Shown here one piece after another: positions 16,162-19,825 of a stretch of DNA of 19,825 nucleotides. How positions within the stretch are numbered: the stretch's first letter is position 1; each line of letters starts with the position of its first letter. A program made the position numbers and the translations under genes. The notes beneath the pieces are model-generated. The model was not told where the DNA came from. It did not search any database and was given only the letters and a program-made list of their open reading frames with translations. Location: positions 1 through 19,825 of the forward strand of contig NZ_CALHGG010000009.1 in the NCBI RefSeq assembly GCF_938029845.1, read 5' to 3'. Origin of the DNA: an uncultured Capnocytophaga sp. (GTDB lineage: Bacteria > Bacteroidota > Bacteroidia > Flavobacteriales > Flavobacteriaceae).

Positions 16162-17385
16162 ATGGATATTCGTCTAAAAAAAAAACGCATAAAAAACGAC
16201 AACAATCTTACCTTAAACATAGGAGGCTCTAAGAGTGAAACCAACCGACTTCTACTACTACAGTCTCTTTATCCTAATTTACAGATAGAAAATGCTTCTC
16301 CCTCCAAGGATTCGGAGGCTATGTATAGAGGCTTACACAGTGGAGAAAGTACTATAGACATAGGGGATGCGGGCACCGCTATGCGATTTCTGACTGCTTA
16401 CTATGCGGCTTGCCAAAACAAAAATGTGATACTGACAGGTTCTGCTCGTATGCAGGAACGCCCTATTGGCATCTTGGTAGAAGCCCTACGCCAATTGGGA
16501 GCCGCTATCTACTACTCCAAAGGAGAGGGTTTCCCGCCCTTACATATTCAAGGAAAGCAATTGGAAGGAGGTACCCTTTCTATCAAAGCCAATGTAAGTA
16601 GCCAATATATCTCCGCCTTGCTCCTTGTGGCTCCGTCCTTTGCCAATGGACTAAGTCTACATCTGGATGGGGAGATAACCTCATTTCCTTACCTGAGAAT
16701 GACCCTTTCACTGCTCAATGAACTAGGCATAGCGGGAACTTTTGAGGATAATACCTTCACTATAGAGCACACACCAGCGGTAGCCCCACAGATGATAGTG
16801 GTAGAGCCAGACTGGAGTTCGGCCTCATACTTTTATAGCATGGTAGCACTAAGCCCTGTGGGTACTTCGCTCTATATGAATCATTATAAAGAAAGAAGCT
16901 TACAAGGCGACCGTATCGTAGCGGATATTTATCAGGCCTTTGGCGTACGAACAATTTTCTGGGGGGATAAGATACAACTTATTAAGGAACGCGACCTGCT
17001 TTCTCCCATCTTCTCCTATAACCTTATGGACTGCCCCGATATAGCTCAGACGATTGCAGTTACTTGCTTTGGCCTAGGGATAGAGTGTTTCCTTAGCGGG
17101 TTGCATACACTTAATATCAAGGAAACCAACCGATTGGAAGCTCTCAAGAACGAACTTACCAAGCTAAACGCTGAGGTACATATCTCCAAAGAAGAAATAT
17201 GGGTAGGTAGTGCTCGTAAGATTACTCGCAATATCTCCATAGATACTTATAACGACCATCGTATGGCGATGGCCTTTGCCCCTTTGGCTCTGAAGGTACC
17301 CATTATCATCAATGATGTGGAGGTAGTGGAGAAATCTTTCCCTGATTTTTGGGAGCAGTTTGAGAGTATAACGGAAAACGAATAA
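16162..17385 (+). CDS. aroA: 3-phosphoshikimate 1-carboxyvinyltransferase (EPSP synthase)
   Basis: AroA transfers the enolpyruvyl group of PEP to shikimate-3-phosphate in the pathway to chorismate. I use the ATG at 16162 (407 residues) because the in-frame TTG at 16141 lies in the promoter. Key elements are GSKSETNR (22-29), DAGTAMRF (69-76), R100 in QERPI, SSQYISALLL (146-155), KETNRL (320-325), NDHRMAMA (364-371) and VEKSFPDFW (389-397). The sequence is of the divergent Bacteroidota type, with a shortened first loop and NIGGSKSETN. The N-terminus is encoded by a run of ten A (16176-16185), giving LKKKR, a potential slippage site. The gene converges with the lipoprotein gene across a perfect palindrome. 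Confidence 0.95.
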   Translation: MDIRLKKKRIKNDNNLTLNIGGSKSETNRLLLLQSLYPNLQIENASPSKDSEAMYRGLHSGESTIDIGDAGTAMRFLTAYYAACQNKNVILTGSARMQERPIGILVEALRQLGAAIYYSKGEGFPPLHIQGKQLEGGTLSIKANVSSQYISALLLVAPSFANGLSLHLDGEITSFPYLRMTLSLLNELGIAGTFEDNTFTIEHTPAVAPQMIVVEPDWSSASYFYSMVALSPVGTSLYMNHYKERSLQGDRIVADIYQAFGVRTIFWGDKIQLIKERDLLSPIFSYNLMDCPDIAQTIAVTCFGLGIECFLSGLHTLNIKETNRLEALKNELTKLNAEVHISKEEIWVGSARKITRNISIDTYNDHRMAMAFAPLALKVPIIINDVEVVEKSFPDFWEQFESITENE

Positions 17386-17456
17386 ATGAGCCAATGAGCC
17401 GATTTGACAATTTGAAAAATGAGTCAATTAGCTAATTAGCTAATTGACTCATTTTT
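17385..17456. repeat. Octamer-phased array between aroA and the lipoprotein gene
   Basis: Nine 8-base words in phase begin at the last base of the aroA stop: AATGAGCC (twice), GATTTGAC, AATTTGAA, then CAATTAGC, TAATTAGC and TAATTGAC. It is the only clear 8-base array in the window. Confidence 0.7.
17415..17456. terminator. Perfect 42-bp palindrome, bidirectional terminator
   Basis: The 21-base halves meet between 17435 and 17436 and are exact reverse complements, with AAAAAT and ATTTTT at the ends. It separates the convergent aroA and lipoprotein genes. It also encodes the last residues (MSQLAN) and stop of the lipoprotein on the minus strand, and by symmetry the same hexapeptide plus stop on the + strand. 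Confidence 0.85.
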
Positions 17457-18478
17457 ACATAGAGTAACTTATTTGCGTTCTCTTGAAGACCTATGGGATA
17501 GATAGCCGCATAGAGTGCATTGTCCTGTCCTAAGAAAATAGGGGTTTGCTGGTGCATAGCACATCGCCACCATGCCAAGGAGGCCTTGACCATGGTTTTT
17601 AGGCGCAGTGGAGCTGTACCCTCAATGTGATAGAGGGCTATATCGGTTTCCTCATTGATAGGGTCGGTATGGAGGGTAATGATATGTTTCCTATCGGTTG
17701 AGAGCAACGGAAAACCGTCCATATATAGTTCATCTCCCGTTTGCTTATCGGTGAGTATATAGGGCACCACTTGGGCACCTGCTACCCTGATGATATATTG
17801 CTCAATGTCCTTATGCTCTCCAATATAGGTATATACAGCCTCATCAAATCCATCCTGACTGATGTCCTCATATTTTACCTTTTTCTTCTGACAAGGGAGA
17901 GTTAGGACTTTTCCTGTTTTCTTAATATCCTCCTCTTTATCAAAAGCCTTTGGACTATGCTGGAGTGCTTGCTGGTATTGCGCTTCAGTGATAAGAGAGA
18001 TGGAGAAGAACTCCGATATATTGTCCAAGTCCTTAGGGGTACGGGTAGAACCTTTGTATTCAAAAAGTGCGCTCACCTGTCCCAATTCCTCTTCAGAGAA
18101 AGCCTGATCCTGATAACCTACTTCGCTTTTGAGGACATAGCCCTCATGTGCTCCTTTTTTTACCTTGTAATAAGCACCTTCTTCTCCTACTATCTCCAAC
18201 TTACTACCCAAGGGAAAGGCTTCTGTTTGGGGGTGATTTTCTTCTTGAGGAGCTGTATCATCGGGGGTCTGCTTACCTAACACATATACAACCGAACCTA
18301 CGGGAAAGTCGGGTCGGGCAGGAGGGGTCTGCTCTGTTTTTTCTTGCTTAGCAGCCGTCTGTTCAGTGGTTGTTTGGCTTGGCGCTGTATCTGTAAGTTC
18401 AGAGGTTGTTTCCTTCTTCTCTTGGGAGGGCTGACAAGCGACCACTCCTATCAGTAGTAATAAAAGAGATTTCTTCAT
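17432..18478 (-). CDS. SH3-like domain lipoprotein
   Basis: I start at the ATG at 18478 (MKKSLLLLLIGVVACQPSQ, 348 residues), because it opens a clear lipoprotein signal with C15 as the lipidated cysteine; the frame extends 43 codons upstream, but those are non-coding and partly relic DNA. A low-complexity Thr/Gln/Glu/Pro linker spans about 16-57. A bacterial SH3-like fold covers about 59-121 (GSVVYVL, then GSKLEIVGEEGAYYKVKKGAHEGYVL). The remaining 220 residues are a periplasmic domain I do not recognise, with a DGFDEAVYTYIG motif and a WWRCAM segment. It is probably anchored in the envelope. The last six residues lie inside the palindromic terminator. No operon partner. Confidence 0.82.
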   Translation of the reverse strand: MKKSLLLLLIGVVACQPSQEKKETTSELTDTAPSQTTTEQTAAKQEKTEQTPPARPDFPVGSVVYVLGKQTPDDTAPQEENHPQTEAFPLGSKLEIVGEEGAYYKVKKGAHEGYVLKSEVGYQDQAFSEEELGQVSALFEYKGSTRTPKDLDNISEFFSISLITEAQYQQALQHSPKAFDKEEDIKKTGKVLTLPCQKKKVKYEDISQDGFDEAVYTYIGEHKDIEQYIIRVAGAQVVPYILTDKQTGDELYMDGFPLLSTDRKHIITLHTDPINEETDIALYHIEGTAPLRLKTMVKASLAWWRCAMHQQTPIFLGQDNALYAAIYPIGLQENANKLLYVKMSQLAN

Positions 18479-18539
18479 AGTTTTAATTCTTTTTGAGTGA
18501 ATAATAAACAATGAGCTTAGGATTGATTCATTTGGACAA

Positions 18540-18822
18540 ATCTCCACGGGCTGACCTATTGCACGCTTTTTTATAGGTTTTATGCGGGTTTGCAGTGGTT
18601 GTTGCACACTTATTGCACACTTATTGCACGCTTTGCACGCTTTTATCTAAGTTGATAATAAATATTTATACTTGTCCCCGCTTGCTCTAAAAGACCCTAT
18701 TTTTCTACTAATTCTATCAGATCATTTATAGAAGTTCGTTTAGATATAGTATTTAGGGTCTGATATTGACTACTTGTGATCTTTCCATTTTCTCTCACAT
18801 ATAAAAGTGCTTTTAATACGAA
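18540..18822 (-). pseudogene. Decayed C-terminal winged-helix domain of an AlbA/RecG-C-like ATP-binding regulator
   Basis: Read on the minus strand from 18822, one frame gives KALLYVRENGKITSSQYQTL, then SKRTSINDLIELVEK, a TAG at 18699-18697, GLLEQAGTS, YYQLR, a TAA at 18645-18643, and KRAKRAISVQ. This is the pattern I know from the C-terminal wHTH of AlbA_2/HATPase_c_4 (RecG-C-like) proteins: an ITNSxYQxL helix, RTAxxDLxxLVEK, then a LLxxxGxx...YY wing and a basic tail. Both stops fall where a sense codon is expected (a Tyr-like and a Gln-like site). The N-terminal part is missing. The tail is made of direct repeats of TTGCACnCTT. The fragment is about 95 codons long and certainly not intact. 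Confidence 0.6.
18602..18640. repeat. Short direct repeats (TTGCACnCTT)
   Basis: TTGCACACTTA at 18602 and 18613, TTGCACGCTT at 18624 and TTGCACGC at 18633 form a tandem set; another TTGCACGCTTTT is at 18559-18570. On the minus strand these encode the basic KRAKRAISVQ tail of the relic gene, which is the simplest explanation. Confidence 0.7.
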
Positions 18823-18855
18823 TCAATAGTTAAAACACTATTCACTAACTATATA

Positions 18856-18945
18856 ATACGCAATAAATTGCGTATCTACACATGAGTGGGCTAAGACAAT
18901 TACCCAAAAGCATAGTCTTCCGTAGCGGCGCAATTTATTAAGGAC
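18856..18945. repeat. REP/BIME-like composite element, copy B
   Basis: The left hairpin (18856-18875, arm ATACGCAAT) is followed by CTAC (18876-18879), a 42-base spacer, GTAG (18922-18925) and a second arm CGGCGCAAT (18926-18934) whose partner arm has decayed after ATT. Layout and spacing equal copy A at 9705-9794 in inverted orientation, and the spacers share AGCATAGTC at the same offset. Confidence 0.8.
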
Positions 18946-18946
18946 G

Positions 18947-19558
18947 TTAGTTAATTTTGATTTGTCCGCTATGGTATTCCGCCAAGAACACTTCGGAAGC
19001 ACTATTATATCCCTGCTTTTGAAGCTCTTCAAGCAACCATTCTTCGGTTTTATCTACATCTTCGAGTACATTTTTCTGGATAATCCCGTCGGTGATGATG
19101 GGATATTTGGGATTTTCCTCGCCTGCCATTACAATGATGAGTTCACCATTCTGTTCGAGTACTGCTCTTTTGACATCTCTGATATAATAGACTCCCTCTT
19201 TACGGAGTTTGAAAGCAAGGTCATGGGCAGTGATTTTGGCTTTTTTGCAAGCGGCAATATCTATCTGGCCACGATTGATAACAATCACAGGTGCTCCATC
19301 TATAATCCCCCTAAAAGCAAGACTCTTAGTTTTGAGTTTGCGCAACCCAATAATAAGGAAAGCCCAGATAGCCAATACAACAACGAACTGGAAGATTGTA
19401 ACTGAAGGGCTATAAATCACCCCTCCTATAATCCCCCCAAGTACATAGTTCTGTACCTGATCCATCGCAGAAGTAGGTGCCAAATTGCCTTTGCCCGATT
19501 TGTTGATAATCAACGCAAGTGCCAACAATCCTAGAAGTAACTTTAGAAATACATCCAA
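18947..19558 (-). CDS. DUF421 (YetF/YdcE-like) membrane protein
   Basis: A 203-residue protein with hydrophobic helices at about 3-20, 38-50 and 54-74 and a C-terminal cytosolic DUF421 domain. The diagnostic stretch is GIIDGAPVIVINRG followed by ITAHDLAFKLRKEGVYYI and GELIIV. The APTSAMDQVQNYVLGGIIGG segment near the N-terminus is also typical. DUF421 proteins such as Bacillus YetF are membrane proteins with a poorly known role. The start at 19558 is the only ATG with this N-terminus. It ends one base after a decayed REP-like element. It may be the downstream gene of an operon with the beta-barrel gene's neighbour region, but 66 bases separate them and no promoter is clear. Confidence 0.87.
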   Translation of the reverse strand: MDVFLKLLLGLLALALIINKSGKGNLAPTSAMDQVQNYVLGGIIGGVIYSPSVTIFQFVVVLAIWAFLIIGLRKLKTKSLAFRGIIDGAPVIVINRGQIDIAACKKAKITAHDLAFKLRKEGVYYIRDVKRAVLEQNGELIIVMAGEENPKYPIITDGIIQKNVLEDVDKTEEWLLEELQKQGYNSASEVFLAEYHSGQIKIN

Positions 19559-19624
19559 ATAGAAAAACTCTTCGGATTCAATATTAAGGAATTGTATACA
19601 TAAACAATTAAATTAGTCTATTCA

Positions 19625-19825
19625 TTAAAATAAAAGATTGACACCTACATCAACCGTATTGTAATCTTTTCTCACAGGAACAATTGGCGCTGTATCATAG
19701 ATAAGTCTGTAGGCGCCACGTATACCTATGGTGGAGGTAATGTTGTATATAAGGTCAATAGCTCCTCCTAAGCGTGCTTCTTTGAAGATACTATCGGGTC
19801 TGGCTTGGTGAATGGCAGTAGTAAC
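19625..19825 (-). CDS. Outer-membrane beta-barrel protein, C-terminal 66 residues (5' partial)
   Basis: An open minus-strand frame enters from the window edge and ends at a TAA at 19627-19625. It encodes 66 residues of alternating polar and hydrophobic strands (AIDLIYNITSTIGIRGAYRL, then IVPVRKDY) and ends VDVGVNLLF. The terminal phenylalanine after alternating hydrophobics is the classic BAM recognition signal of outer-membrane barrels. The family (porin-like, OmpW-like or another small barrel) cannot be told from this fragment. Transcription would run toward the DUF421 gene 66 bases downstream, so the two could be co-transcribed. Confidence 0.72.
   Translation of the reverse strand, partial: VTTAIHQARPDSIFKEARLGGAIDLIYNITSTIGIRGAYRLIYDTAPIVPVRKDYNTVDVGVNLLF

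Noticed and set aside
18479..18607. 43-residue N-terminal extension of the SH3 lipoprotein
   Set aside because: The extension lacks a signal sequence and would hide the clear lipobox at MKKSLL...VVAC.
18602..18640. Iterons of a plasmid-type replication origin
   Set aside because: No rep gene is nearby and the repeats are explained as the coding tail of the wHTH relic on the minus strand.

Overview
The window looks like a chromosomal segment of a member of the Flavobacteriaceae (Bacteroidota), most probably Capnocytophaga or a close relative. The evidence is the -7 promoter elements of the form TAnnTTTG, starts without clear Shine-Dalgarno sequences, a DUF6660-like protein beside a TonB receptor with a carboxypeptidase-D-like N-terminal domain, the LUD-cdsA pair, and AT-rich intergenic DNA. 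The species assignment is inference. No rRNA, tRNA, CRISPR array, complete transposase or prophage was seen.

Layout. 1-1244: a 5'-truncated four-helix-bundle (S23-type) protein, then era. 1371-3289: a visibly more A+T-rich pair (short acidic/basic protein plus a six-TM protein of unknown function), then a conserved membrane-anchored protein. 3348-5529: bioB (-) and rnz (+), divergent across a 140-bp heptamer-phased spacer. 5623-7089: a tightly overlapping operon of a four-TM protein, recX and a TatD-type hydrolase whose 3' end seems to be broken by a 35-bp heptamer array. 7265-9262: ligA (-). 9435-12519: a small two-TM protein, a hairpin-rich spacer, a Cys/His-rich DUF6660-like protein and a TonB-dependent receptor (probable metal uptake pair). 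12579-15723 (-): gdhA, cdsA and a LUD-domain gene coupled to cdsA. 16162-17385: aroA (+). 17432-18478 (-): an SH3-like lipoprotein. 18540-18822 (-): decayed C-terminal winged-helix domain of an AlbA/RecG-C-like regulator. 18947-19558 (-): DUF421/YetF-like protein. 19625-19825 (-): C-terminus of an outer-membrane beta-barrel.

Most genes are housekeeping (ribosome maturation, tRNA 3' processing, DNA ligation, biotin, glutamate, shikimate and phospholipid synthesis). The unusual content is in the spacers. (a) Nearly every intergenic region contains degenerate tandem 7-mers (one region 8-mers) that keep strict phase for up to 20 units, often supply the stop codon and last residues of the adjacent gene, and in one case seem to have interrupted a gene. 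(b) Two 90-bp composite elements, at 9705-9794 and 18856-18945, each consist of two inverted GTAG-tagged hairpins separated by exactly 42 bp, with compensatory changes in the stems. They look like REP/BIME elements. (c) Further perfect palindromes and hairpins lie between convergent genes.

All calls come from reading the sequence by eye; no database search or computation was run.
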